Shown one piece after another: positions 34,166 to 44,468 of a DNA stretch of 64,000 nt. Below the pieces are notes generated by a model that saw only the letters and a list, made by a program, of their open reading frames with translations, did no database searches and had not been told where the DNA came from. Both the position numbers and the translations under genes were made by a program. Source of the stretch: Diphasiastrum complanatum (Eukaryota > Streptophyta > Lycopodiopsida > Lycopodiales > Lycopodiaceae); assembly GCA_029204225.1 (NCBI GenBank), contig CM055097.1, positions 39,735,106-39,799,105 on the forward strand, read 5' to 3'. Each line of letters begins with the position of its first letter. The stretch's first letter is position 1.

Positions 34166-34580
34166 TTGAAGAGGGTTAGGTAGGGCACCTAGACCTGGGT
34201 GGACACATTTGGTTTGGCCAAGAGATTGCTTGGGTGATCCAAAATCACAGTTGTATGCTTGCCAATCTCATCTATATGTGATCTAGACACTGTTTTGAGA
34301 TCTTAGCCATTTTGTTTCATGCAATATCATTGTATTTGAGTCAAATTTGGTTTCTTAGAGTACTTCACACGTGCTAAGAGTGTTTGATCCTAACTTTGCC
34401 TATACTCCATCATTTGATGTGAAATAAATCTTGTTTTAGAGAGATTTGTGTAGCTAGTGAGAATCAATTCACAAATAGTTGCAAGATCTTTCATAGGAGG
34501 AGATAGTGCTCTATTATTGGATCCTATTGAGAGTGTGTAACAACATCTATTGTTCATCATTTGAGTTTTCTTCACTTCAA
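34166..34580 (+). mobile_element. 5' flank or leader of copia-D
   Basis: No primer binding site or clear 5' LTR was found. The sequence does not obviously match the 3' LTR at 38471-39190, so the 5' end is probably lost or heavily changed. Confidence 0.4.
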
Positions 34581-35182
34581 ATGTCTTCAATGGGATCATC
34601 CTTGTTGGAACCAAGTGAAAGATTGTCCACTTCAAACTATTCAATTTGGAAAATGAGGATGGAGTCCATCTTGATCCTTCAAGATGTGATGGACATAGTT
34701 CTTGGCCTTGAAGAAGAACCACAAGTTCTTCAAGAGGTTCAAAAATACAAAAAGAGAGCTAGGATGGCTCTCCACTACATTAAGATGAATGTCTCTAATG
34801 AGATATTGAGGGAGATAGGTACTTGTACAACATCTAAGGAAGCTTGGGATTGTCTCAAGTCCATCTATGAGGCTAAGAACACCTCTAGGCTCCTCACTCT
34901 TAGAAATCAAATCTTCCAAAGTAGTCAAAATAGTGATGAGAGTTCATCTAATTATGTTTTGAGAGTCAAGGATATTCATAGGGAGCTTGCATGTATTGGT
35001 GACTCAATCAATCAAAGTGAGCTAGTCCAAGTCATTCTCAATGGCTTGAGAGATGAATATGACAACATTGTCCGATCCTATGCCATTAAAGAGGAGTTAC
35101 CAAGTTTGGAGGCCCTTCAAACTGTGCTTATTTCTGAAGAATCAAGACAAGAGTACAAACTCTTGAGGATGGACAAGCTTTC

Positions 35183-35199
35183 TCTCACTCATAATGATG
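35183..35199 (+). repeat. Target-site duplication, left copy (SINE-1)
   Basis: TCTCACTCATAATGATG, identical to 35285-35301. Confidence 0.92.
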
Positions 35200-35284
35200 C
35201 TTCTTGGTTTCCAAGGGGAGGCTCGAACCTGAGACCAAAGAAACTTTGGATGTCAAGCTAACCAGCTGAGCCAACCCCGTGTAA
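35200..35284 (-). mobile_element. tRNA-like mini-retroposon, copy 1
   Basis: 85-bp insert in copia-D gag with perfect 17-bp direct repeats. On the minus strand it shows an RNA polymerase III A-box-like TTGGCTCAGCTGGTTAG and a B-box-like GGTTCGAGCC about 30 bp later, the spacing of a tRNA gene. Between them CCAAAGTTTCTTTGG can form a hairpin. The 3' end has CTTGGAAACCAAG, a 5-bp stem, and no A-tail. A full cloverleaf does not fold well, so it is tRNA-derived, not a working tRNA. A second copy is at 55579-55662. Confidence 0.82.
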
Positions 35285-35301
35285 TCTCACTCATAATGAT
35301 G
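35285..35301 (+). repeat. Target-site duplication, right copy (SINE-1)
   Basis: Identical to 35183-35199; coding of the copia-D gag resumes here. Confidence 0.92.
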
Positions 35302-35585
35302 GCAAAGCTCTCTTTGCCAAGGATAAGCACAAAGGGAGGAGCAAGAACCAACATCAACAATCCTCAAGCAAGGACAAAGTCAAATCCAAAGACAAAGATG
35401 AGAAGGAAGATGATTCCTCTAATGCTTCATCATCCAGGCTCAAGAAGAAGAAGATCAAGTGCTTTTATTGTGACAAGAAAGGTCATTATGCCACCAATTG
35501 CTTCAAGAAGAAGAATCAACTCAAGCAAGCCAACATTACCAATGAGAAGGAAGACACTATTGCAAGTGATGGAGAGGGATCTCTT

Positions 35586-36038
35586 ATGGTCTCTAGTTTC
35601 TCATCTACTCCTTTCAAGAAGGATGGCCTATGGTATATTGATAGTGGAGCCTCTTCACATATGTGTAGCTCCAAGGACTCTTTCTCTTCTATTGCACCTT
35701 ATGATGGAGTCAAGAAATCAATATACACTGCAAATGATTTTGAATGTCCTATTGAAGGCATAGGGAACATTCCCTTGAAGCTTGCATCCTCTAAAGTTCT
35801 TTCTCTCTCTAAAGTTCTTTATGTACCTAAGCTTACGAAGAATCTTATAAGTATTGGCCAATTGCTTGATAATGGCCTTGATGTAAAATTCAATGTTGAT
35901 ACTTGCACTATCAAGAAGAATGATGAGGTACTTGCATTAGGATCTAGATTTGGTGGCATCTATAAACTAGATCCAAATGAGTACGTGAATGCTTGTAATG
36001 TTGCTCTTGTGAACAAGCTCTCTATGGAGGAATTATAG
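35586..36038 (+). pseudogene. Copia-D protease and pre-integrase part
   Basis: The protease motif WYIDSGASSHM lies near 35631-35663 and SKVLYVPKLTKNLISIGQLL follows in the usual copia order. The frame ends with TAG at 36036, exactly where the conserved Trp of the gag-pre-integrase WHRRLGH motif is expected, so a single Trp-to-stop change breaks it. Confidence 0.9.
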
Positions 36039-37052
36039 CATAGGAGGTTGGGACATCCCAACTACAAATCCATGCTCTCTATGATCAAAGAAGCCAAAGC
36101 TATTGGCTTGCCAAAGTCACTCTCCAAGAAGATCAAGCCTTGTGAGGCTTGTGCTATTGCTAAATCTCACAAAAAGCCATTTACAAGATTTTCAATCAAA
36201 AGCAAGCATCCTTTGGAGTTAATCCATTCGGATGTGCATTTCTCATCAACTACAAGCAAGAGAGGAGCCACTTGTTTTGTTACTTTTGTTGATGATTACA
36301 CAAGATTCACTTGGATATGTCTTCTTGCTTCAAAATCTATGGTGTTTGATCATTTCCTTATTTTCAAAGCTTATGTAGAGAAGCAATTCTCATTCAAGAT
36401 TAAAGCTCTTAGAAGTGATGGAGGTGGTGAATATATCTCCAATAAATTTCAAGATTTTTGTGAGCTTGAAGGCATTAAAAGAGAGTTCTCTTGTGCCTAC
36501 TCTCCATCTCAAAATGGAGTGGCCGAGAGAAAGAATAGATCTCTACGTGAATGTGCAAAATCTATGAGAATTGAGGCATCTTTGCCCAAAGATTTTTGGG
36601 GAGAAGCCATTAATTGTGCAAATTATCTTTGCAATAGGCTCCCACATATAGCTCTTGGAGGAAAGTCACCATATGAAATCTTATTTTTGAAGAAGCCTAA
36701 AGTTGATCACCTTAGAGTTTTTGGATGCTTATGCTTTGTCCATATTCCCTTGGAAACAAGGAAGAAGGAAGATCCTAGTGCATGCAATGGGATCATGGTT
36801 GGATATTCATCCACCAAGAAGGCCTATAGAGTCTTTATACTCTCTACTTCTCAAGTTATTGAAAGTAGAGATGTTGTCTTTCATGAAGATCAACACTCAT
36901 CTTTTGAAGAGGCCGAGATCAAGAAATCTATGGATGCATCATCAATTATTGATTTTGACGACAATCATGATGTGATGGGGTCGAGATATGAAGAAGACTC
37001 TCCTCGGATTTTTTCACCAAGAAGATCCATGAGAGATAGATCCGGGGCCTAA
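36039..37052 (+). pseudogene. Copia-D integrase
   Basis: HRRLGHPNYKSM plus CEACAIAK give the HHCC zinc-binding domain. The catalytic core shows HSDV (first Asp), LRSDGGGEY (second Asp) and NGVAERKNR (Glu), all present. The C-terminal region includes HLRVFGCLCFVHIP and GIMVGYSSTKKAYR. A stop at 37050 ends it before reverse transcriptase. The core is unusually well preserved for this window. Confidence 0.93.
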
Positions 37053-38425
37053 GACGCTCTCAGATGTTGACAAAGGCAAACAAGTGGATCTTGATTTCAC
37101 TAATTATGTTTTTTATGTCTCTCATGAAGAGCCAAAGAATGTACAAGAGGCACTCAATACCAAGGAGTGGTATGATACCATGAAGTAAGAGTATGATGCA
37201 TTGATCACCAGCAATACTTGGGAGCTTGTGGATCCTCCATCCAACAAGCATGTGATTGGTTGCAAGTGGGTATTTTGGATCAAGTTCAATCATGATGGCA
37301 CCATCAACAAGCATAAAACAAGATTATGTGCCAAAGTATTTGCTCAAATCCATGGTCTTGATTATGAGGAGACCTTTGCACCCATTGCAAAGATGGTGAC
37401 AATAAGAATTCTTATTTCTCTTGCTTGTTTTTTCAAGTGGAAGGTGTTCCAATTAGATGTATCCAATGCTTTTCTAAATGGTTATCTTGAGGAGGAGATC
37501 TATATGGAACAACCTCAAGGATTCATCAAGGATGAGTCCAAAGTGTGCTTGCTCTTCAAAAGTCTTTATGGACTCAAGCAAGCACCAAGATCATGGTATT
37601 CAAGACTTAATTCTTTTCTTATCTCACTAGGATTTACTCTTAGTGACTATGATCCTTCCATGTATCTAAAGTTTGTTGATAGCAATATTGTCATTCTTCT
37701 AATTTATGTTGATGACATTAATTGTAAAAGATCTTAATAAAGGTGATGAAAGATCCTTTGAGTACATCACACTTTTTAGGAGTCTTGTAGGCTCCTTGAT
37801 TTGGCTTACCATTACTAGGCCCAATCTAAGTTTTTGTGTGCACAAATTGAGTCAATTTATGCAAGATCCTAAGATCCATCATTGGAAGATGGCCAAGAGG
37901 ATTCTAAGATATGTATCTTCATCTTGTGATTATGGTCTACTCTATAAAAGTGAAGATCTATCCATTGTTGGCTACTCGGATTCGGACTTTGCAAGTGACA
38001 AGATGGATCGAAAGTCTATTAGTGCATACACACTCTTTCTTGGAGGCAATCTAATATCTTGGCTTTCCAAAAAGCAAGATACTATATCTCTCTCTTCATG
38101 TGAGGCCGAGTACAAAGCACTCACTACAACTACCAAAGAGGTGCTTTGTATCAAGAGGTTATTAATGGAGCTAAAGTGCATCAAAGAGGATGATCTACCA
38201 ATGATCAAGTGTGATAATATCTCGGCCCAAGATCTTGCCAATAATCCCATATTTCATGCAAGAAGCAAGCACATAGAAGTGGCACACCATTTTGTGAGAG
38301 AAAAGCTTATTGGAGGAGAAATCTATTTGGAGCATGTCAACTCATCCTAATGTATTGCCGATCTACTCACTAAGCCTTTGAGCAAAAGTGCTTTCATCAA
38401 GCATAGATCTAATCTTGGAGTTATA
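37053..38425 (+). pseudogene. Copia-D reverse transcriptase and RNase H
   Basis: After stops near 37050-37190 the reverse transcriptase is open at 37201-37737: GCKWVFWIKFNHDGTI, DYEETFAPIAKM, QLDVSNAFLNGYLEEEIYM, SLYGLKQAPRSWY, and the active site LLIYVDD. Immediately after it, about 100 residues are missing, and a shifted frame (37706-38350) starts in the connection region: LVGSLIWLTITRPNLSFCVH, GYSDSDFA, SSCEAEYKAL, HARSKHIEVAHHFVREKL. A stop splits the final IADLLTKPLS. The thumb deletion and shifts make pol inactive. Confidence 0.92.
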
Positions 38426-38460
38426 TCAAGATCAATGTTTAAATCTTCATAGATAATTTT

Positions 38461-38470
38461 TTAGGAGGAG
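38461..38470 (+). other. Copia-D polypurine tract
   Basis: ttaggaggag lies directly before TGTGAAGAATTG, the same layout as in copia-C (gaggaggag then TGTGAAGAATTG). Confidence 0.85.
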
Positions 38471-39190
38471 TGTGAAGAATTGAAAAAGATTAACTATGTT
38501 AGATATAGGGGTCTTATGTTTTTTACATCAAGCATCTAGGTGTAGGATGTTGATAGGAATAAATTTGGCATAGATGACAAATTATGCATTTCCACTTGTA
38601 ATGCCACTATTGAGCCAAAATAGAGTAAGAGGCTAAACTCGTGCCAATTAGAGTGTAGACAAGTGTAATGATTTTGTTTGATGAATTCTAAGAGGTCCAA
38701 TAGGATTTAGAGGTGGAACCTTGTGAGGTCCAATAGGAAATTGAGGTGTGCTTGAATATAGTCCAATAGAATTAAGAAGTGCATGGATCAATGGTCCACT
38801 AGGATCAAGAGGTGACAGAGTATGGTTCAATCATAGTTAAGCATAGTGGTAGCTTGTGGATCTACAAGTATCATTTTACTCCTCATTTTGAAGCTAATTG
38901 ATTTGGTGATTTTATGGATTTTGTGAGTTATTGGATTTCTAGCTTTCTCTCTCTACCAGAGAGCTCATGATATTTTTTCTCTCTCTACCCAAGGAGAGCA
39001 GCTTGTTTTACTTAGATTATTTTTTGAATACTTCCCACACGTGTGAGTGAGAGTTGGAAGTGTTTGAATGCATGTAGTAGTGTGTTTTTGCCATAGGATC
39101 TAAGATTGATCTTGAATCTCAATCTAATCTTAATCTTGGTGCATCTACACACCTTAGGAGATCACAAGTACAGGTTGTGGACAATTCACA
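38471..39190 (+). mobile_element. 3' LTR of copia-D
   Basis: 720 bp, TGTGAAGAATTG to ACAATTCACA, with TGTGAA/TTCACA terminal inverted repeats. The first 12 bp are shared with copia-C but the rest differs. CACACGTGTG is at 39036-39045. The element downstream starts about 18 bp later. Confidence 0.72.
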
Positions 39191-39208
39191 TGTGTGAAAT
39201 TCAACACT

Positions 39209-39435
39209 ATTAGTGGATAAGGATCAGTTGGTCTCGTCCTGAGGTAAGTCGACGGGACACGCATCCCGCCAACGGCAACCTGGGTCATGCATGGGTTGCA
39301 TGAGTGAGCAACTATATGTACAGTGTAATTTCATTTTGAGAAAGACAGTTGCTATGTGAGCTTGTTGTGTAGAGTGTTATCTATCTGTGTTACTGTGTAG
39401 CATGATCTGTGTTCCTGTGCAAAGCAAATTCTAAG
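39209..39435 (+). mobile_element. 5'-truncated LTR of copia-B, plus copy
   Basis: Matches the reverse complement of 12246-12470 from about AGTGGATAAGGATCAG to AAGCAAATTCTAAG, and is followed by a primer site. The first ~45 bp of the LTR are missing, apparently replaced by copia-D. Confidence 0.82.
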
Positions 39436-39436
39436 T

Positions 39437-39448
39437 TGGTATCAGAGC
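39437..39448 (+). promoter_or_regulatory. Copia-B primer binding site
   Basis: TGGTATCAGAGC, starting one base after the LTR end. Confidence 0.95.
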
Positions 39449-40756
39449 CGTACATGGAGTGTACACAGTAGAGATCGTCGTTGAAGAGACCTTCAGGAGA
39501 ACTGTCTTCTGAGAGTTCGGGGTTTACGGCGGGTTGAAGACATAAAGAGAAGCACTGGTGCACGGTTTCTAGTTTATAGAGGCTTGCTAAGCTCATCATA
39601 GGGATTATTAGCATGTGCATAGCATCAGACAGGGAAATATTTGGTGAAAAATTGACAATTTTGAAGCCAGCTGAAAATTGAAACCAGGTTTGAGGTTACG
39701 GTTTTTATACATAACTGGTGATTTCTTCGTTGTGCATGCACCGTTTTGGATGCCGTAAGGACAAAAAGGAAGCTAATCACATTGTCAACCAATTATGGAG
39801 AAATTCTGAGGTTTATGTCAGAGATTTGTCTCCAGATAGTTAACCTAGCAGATTTGCGGTAAAAGGTGAAAAAAGCCACTTTGTCAAGTTGAGCTAAAAT
39901 CATCGTTTCTCCACGGAATTTCTTGAGTGAACATTCTACAGAATTGGAATCAGTAGGGAAACTTTGCTCCAGGCCTCAGATTGTGCTCAAATTGATCCAT
40001 AGGCAACTTAGATCAAACAAAAATGAGTGTGGGGAGGCGCGGCCGCAGACAGGGAGGTCGCAGACTGTTCGCACGTGAAACCAGGGTGTGAGCATAGCGT
40101 TTCGGAGTGGATAGCACTTACAAGACTCTCCATGAGTGCACAAGAGTGCTTAGATCCGTTGGATAGAGAACCTACAAGATCGACGGCTCAGATTGTGCTA
40201 CCCAGAAGGGATATCCACAGTTGGATCAAATTCAACCATTGGATGGAGTCTGAAGGGTTGTTGAAGAGGGCCCTGAAGAAGTGAAGTGCATTTTAGCCTT
40301 CAACTTCATTAAAAATTTTCATACTGAAATTGGAGTTGGGTCCCTTCACAAGTAGAGAGTGAAGTTTCTTCAAGGTGAAGAAACAGTTCAAAAACTAGAA
40401 AAGTCCCTATTTTTGGGTTCTTTGCCCGTTTTGACCCAAACGAAAGGCTATAACCTCCAAACGAAGGGCACCCAGACTGTACCTGCAAGTACAATACAGC
40501 AAAATAGAGTGATTGCAGTGAAGAAAATGTTCGGAGTATGCCATAAGTGATTTCACCATTCCACTGGGCACATTGTTGGGAGTTGACAACTGAGTGCATT
40601 TCGGAAGGCGACACCAATTTGGCTTCAAATTGGTGGAAAAGCGGTGAGTGGCCTGGTAAGGAAAAAAGTTCAGGTCATTATTTTCAACTTTTGACATCAT
40701 TGTTGGCCTCGGCATACTGTTATTAGCCTAAGGCAGAAGTTTCAAGCAGTTTTGCG
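39449..40756 (+). mobile_element. Unusually long copia-B leader
   Basis: 1.3 kb between primer site and gag start with no recognised domain. An 85-codon frame at 40027-40284 lies in the most GC-rich part and has no known motif. Many plant copia elements start gag much closer to the primer site. Confidence 0.6.
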
Positions 40757-41743
40757 ATGGCAAAGGGAGAGTCTATTTTGAGTGAAAGTAGCAAAGTGGA
40801 CGGGATTTTCAACTATGCAGTGTGGAAATTCAAAATGAAAAACATACTGATGGAGAAAGACATGTGGAAAGTCATCACAAGTGATGAGAGAAGGCTGCCA
40901 AATGAAGCAGATATCAAAGTGTTCGACAAAAAGATGAGGAAAGCTTTGACCTCCATTAACTTGTCAGTGAAGGATCACATCATTACCCACATTTGTGATG
41001 TTGTTACACCCAGACATGCATGGGATGTGCTAAAGGAGCAGTTCAAGATGTCAAATCCGTCAAGAATCATGTTTCTGAAGTCAAAGTTGAATAGTGCCCG
41101 CATGGAGCAAGGAGAGCACATTCAGATGTACATGACCAGAATCAAGACAATGAGAGATGAACTGCATTCTATTGGTGAGCGCATACGTGACGTAGAGCTG
41201 GTGCACAATGCATTGTGCGGCATTGTAGAACCCTATAAGATGTTTGTGAGCAGAATAGCATCAAGAGAAAGATTGCCAACCATTGATGAGCTCACAGGAA
41301 TTTTGATGCAAGAAGAGCAACGTAGAGAAATGGTGAAAGCTAGACGTCAAAATACTGACAATCAGGCACTTGTGACATGCCAAAAACAAGGCAAGGGCAA
41401 GAAGAAGTCTAAGCAGCAATTTGCCAAGTCTCAAGAGGATGAGGGATCTTCCAGTAAAACTAAGAAGAAAGGCAAGTGCTTCCATTGTGGTAAAAAGGGC
41501 CATTGGAAGAGTGAATGTCGCAAATTCCTGGCAAAACAAGGCAAGGGGAAACCAAAACAAGCAGGTAACCTTGTCGATGAGGGTGAGATTGAAGACTCTA
41601 GTATCTTCATATCTGCATTGTCATCTAATCAAGATGATCAAGCATGGTATATTGACTCGGGAGACACAAGACACCGGACATGTAACAAGAATTGGTTCAA
41701 TAGCATGAAAGTGCTGGATAATGGAACGTCGTTTCACAAGTAA
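40757..41743 (+). pseudogene. Copia-B gag and protease start
   Basis: ATG at 40757. The gag contains FNYAVWKFKMKNILMEKDMW, PRHAWDVLKEQFKMSNPSR and HSIGERIRDVELVHNALCG. The CCHC knuckle CFHCGKKGHWKSEC is at about 41477-41518, in a Lys/Gln-rich context. The protease motif has changed from DSGAxxHM to WYIDSGDTRH. A frameshift and TAA at 41741 cut protease. The whole gag is otherwise open (about 300 residues). Confidence 0.9.
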
Positions 41744-41751
41744 ATGGTGAG

Positions 41752-43258
41752 GTGTGCAAGATCAAGGGGATAGGCACCGTTTCAATCCAGCAACCTGATG
41801 GAAAAAGCAAGATGATCAGGGAGGTACTTTACATACCAAGTTTGAGGAAAAATCTACTTTCTGTTGGAGTCATTACTGATCAAAAATTGAAAGTAGAATT
41901 CGCCCATGATCGTTGCTTTGTGAAGGATGTGAACCAAAAGTTCAAAGTTATTGCGGATGGAGTAAGAGAGCCCAATACAAAATTGTACAGGTTGAATGCT
42001 ACAATTAAGGGGCAACATGGACTTGTATCATCCATTCCATCGCAAAGTGAGTTGTGGCATAAGAGGCTTGGTCACTTGAACGTGGGAAGCCTCAGTTTGA
42101 TGAGAAAATTGGAGATGGTAACAGGATTGCCTACCATAGAAGATCACTTGAAATCGATGTGCGAATCTTGTGTATATGGGAAGCAGCATCAAGAGAAGTT
42201 CAATAAAGGGGGTGTTGCAAGAGCAAAGAACATCCTAGATTTAATCCACATAGATTTATGTGGGCCTATGAGGACCATGTCCTTAGGTAAATCTTTCTAT
42301 TTCATGACCTTTATTGATGATATGTCATGTAAGATGTGGATCTACTTCTTGAAAAAGAAATCAGATGCATTTGATAACTTCAAGAGCTTCAAAGCATTGG
42401 TTGAGAATCAGACAAGTAGGAAGATCAAAGTCCTAAGATCAGATAGTGGAGGTGAGTACAAGTCTAATGACTTCAATGATCTTTGTGATCAATGTGGGAT
42501 TAAAAGACAATTTACGCAAGCGCATACTCCTGCTCTCAGTGGTGTAGCTGAGTGCAAGAATTGTACGATTGTGGAAAGTGCCAGATCTATGCTAGCTGAG
42601 ATGAAACTACCAAAAGATTTTTTGTCAGAAGCATGTAGCACGGAAATCTATCTTCAAAATAGAAGTCCTACCATTGCCATACCAAAGATAACACCTGAGG
42701 AAGCATTCACGAAGAAGAAGCCAAAGCTGAACCACTTGCAAATCTTTGGATGTAAGGCCTTTGTACACATTCCTAAGGAAGAGAGACGTAAACTTGATGT
42801 AAAAGCTATCAAGTGCATATTCCTAGGATATGATGATCGTGTGAAGGGCTATAGATGTTTTGACCCAGTGGAAAACAAAATCCATATAAGCCGTGATGTT
42901 ATCCCTGATAAATCCAAGATGTATGAAGATGAGGATACTGAGAAGATATACACATCCAGTGGGAAAGATGGTATAGTGAGGATACCACCTGATAGTCCTC
43001 CATTCAATGACCTTCTGAGTGATGAACATGAGGATACATCTCAAGATACTACTACTCAATCTCAAGAGACAGCTTGGAGAGGTAGGGACAAATCTTTTGG
43101 TGAAAGAAGAATTGAAGTTGCAGGTGACAAACGCAAGGAGAAAGATGTATCATGGGATACATTTTCACCAGGAAGCCGATCACCTGATAGGAAGCTCCCT
43201 AAGTGGTTTGAGAGATTATTGGAGAGCCACGACATAGATGACTTTCCAGGATCATCTA
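41752..43258 (+). pseudogene. Copia-B protease end and integrase, 3'-truncated
   Basis: One long open frame. It includes VLYIPSLRKNLLSVGVI, WHKRLGHLNVGSL with CESCVYGK (HHCC domain), HIDLCGPM (first Asp), LRSDSGGEYKS (second Asp) and SGVAECKN, where the usual NGVAERxN is altered but the catalytic Glu is kept. The C-terminal part KCIFLGYDDRVKGYRCFDP and the linker DRKLPKWFERLL follow. The element stops at ggatcatcta (43249-43258), then an unrelated LTR begins. The intact copy of the linker in the other orientation (14208-14432) continues differently, so the break is real. Reverse transcriptase and RNase H are missing. Confidence 0.92.
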
Positions 43259-43264
43259 CCACTA

Positions 43265-43512
43265 TGCCCTAAAATAGCAACTTCTAGGTACTTAACCAAA
43301 AACCAAGAAAAACTAGTCCAAATGCAATGTACCAAAGTTAACCAATTAGAATGGGTCCAAAATTGACCTCATCCACTTAGCTACTTGCTAAAACTAGTAA
43401 TGACACTATTTAGAGTCTTATTGACATTTATGAAACTAACTCTAAGTTGAGATTTTACTTAGGAGGCCAAAATTGCCAAATAAAACAATGTAACTAGTTA
43501 AAAATTTTCACA
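43265..43512 (-). mobile_element. Small LTR, minus orientation
   Basis: In element sense TGTGAAAATTTTTAAC to TTTTAGGGCA, 248 bp, directly after a polypurine tract (gttgaagagggag, 43513-43525). It truncates copia-B. No second copy of this LTR was found in the window. Confidence 0.6.
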
Positions 43513-44204
43513 CTCCCTCTTCAACTAGTTTTAGCATAGATTTAACCACACTACTTTGATCTAACTTTAGAATGATCTCCATCCTAAGTATGGACCTCCT
43601 TTCTATGGTAACTAGAACATGAAGAACCAATTAGAATATAAATGAGATGATTCCTCCATGATTCTAAGTTTGAACTCTTTGGAAAATTACATCAACCAAA
43701 CAATAAATGTGAGTGATCAACCATTGCTTGCTTGTCTTCTCTCTCTTTGTCCTTTCTTTCCATGTATTCACCATAAAAATCGGAGTCCATGAATGAGCCT
43801 CCATCTCCATCTTGGAATAAGATGCCATCAGTACTTGATGACTTGATCATGAATGAGCGACATAATGAGCCTCCAATAGCTTCATTTCCATTAGCAAAAC
43901 TAGCTAAGAATGTTAGTACAACTCCAACATGATTCCAATATGATTCCAAGTTTGAACTCTTTGGAAAATTACATCAACCAAATAATAAATGTGAGTGATC
44001 AACCATTGCTTACTGGTCTTCTCTCTCTTTGTCCTTTCTTGCCATGTCTTCACCATAAAACTCGAAGTCCATGAATGAGCCTCCATCTCCATCTTGGAAT
44101 AAGATGTCATCAATACTTGATGACTTGATCATGAATGAGTGACATAATGAGCCTCCAATAGCTTCATTTCCATTAGCAAAACGAACTAAGAATGCTAGTA
44201 GAAC
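43513..44204 (-). mobile_element. Internal region of the small LTR element with a 282-bp duplication
   Basis: The minus strand has two open frames of 66-85 codons whose peptides are near copies: both contain NGNEAIGGSLC and FMIKSSS, then FQDGDGGSFMD. The repeat unit starts at 43669 and 43951. The protein is not recognised, and no pol motif is present. Confidence 0.55.
43669..44204 (+). repeat. 282-bp tandem duplication
   Basis: Two head-to-tail copies beginning tttgaactctttggaaaa at 43669 and 43951, about 93% identical by eye. The right copy ends against the LTR of copia-G. Confidence 0.88.
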
Positions 44205-44467
44205 TATCAATAATTAGATATGCAACATCAAGCATTCACCATAAGCAATCACCACAAGAAGGCGGAAGAAGAACACAAACTATCACTCTATCACACTAAC
44301 TCATACAGAATGTAAAAAATACAAATAAACTCTGAACCCTTGATAGAGAGAGAAAACCTACGAGTAGACTAATAGACTAGCCTACGACTAATGACAATTG
44401 TTCACAGCTGTCAGCATTAATATACCTCGTAAACAGTAATAATGAAATCTATCATTGATTTCTAACA
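44205..44467 (-). mobile_element. 3' LTR of copia-G, minus orientation
   Basis: In element sense it starts TGTTAGAAATCAATG directly after the polypurine tract attgagggagag. The left end, around 44205, is approximate because it merges with the duplicated sequence. No matching LTR was found. Confidence 0.6.
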
Positions 44468-44468
44468 C

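Larger units (their letters stand above)
34581..35763 (+). pseudogene. Copia-D gag and zinc knuckle, split by an 85-bp insertion
   Basis: ATG at 34581. The gag reads STSNYSIWKMRMESILILQD, KRARMALHYIKMNVSNEIL and SKEAWDCLKSIYEAKNTSRL. After residue ~190 the frame is broken by the tRNA-like insert at 35200-35284, which brings a stop. Beyond the 17-bp repeat, coding resumes in the same frame: GKALFAKDKHKG, then the CCHC motif CFYCDKKGHYATNC (about 35460-35503). Insert plus duplicated site is 102 bp, a multiple of three, so only the stop inside the insert prevents read-through. Confidence 0.88.

Noticed and set aside
34166-34580. A 5' LTR for copia-D
   Set aside because: No primer binding site and no visible match to the LTR at 38471-39190.
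35200-35284. A functional tRNA gene
   Set aside because: A- and B-box-like motifs are present but the acceptor and T-arm do not pair properly; the flanking duplications show it is a retroposed unit.
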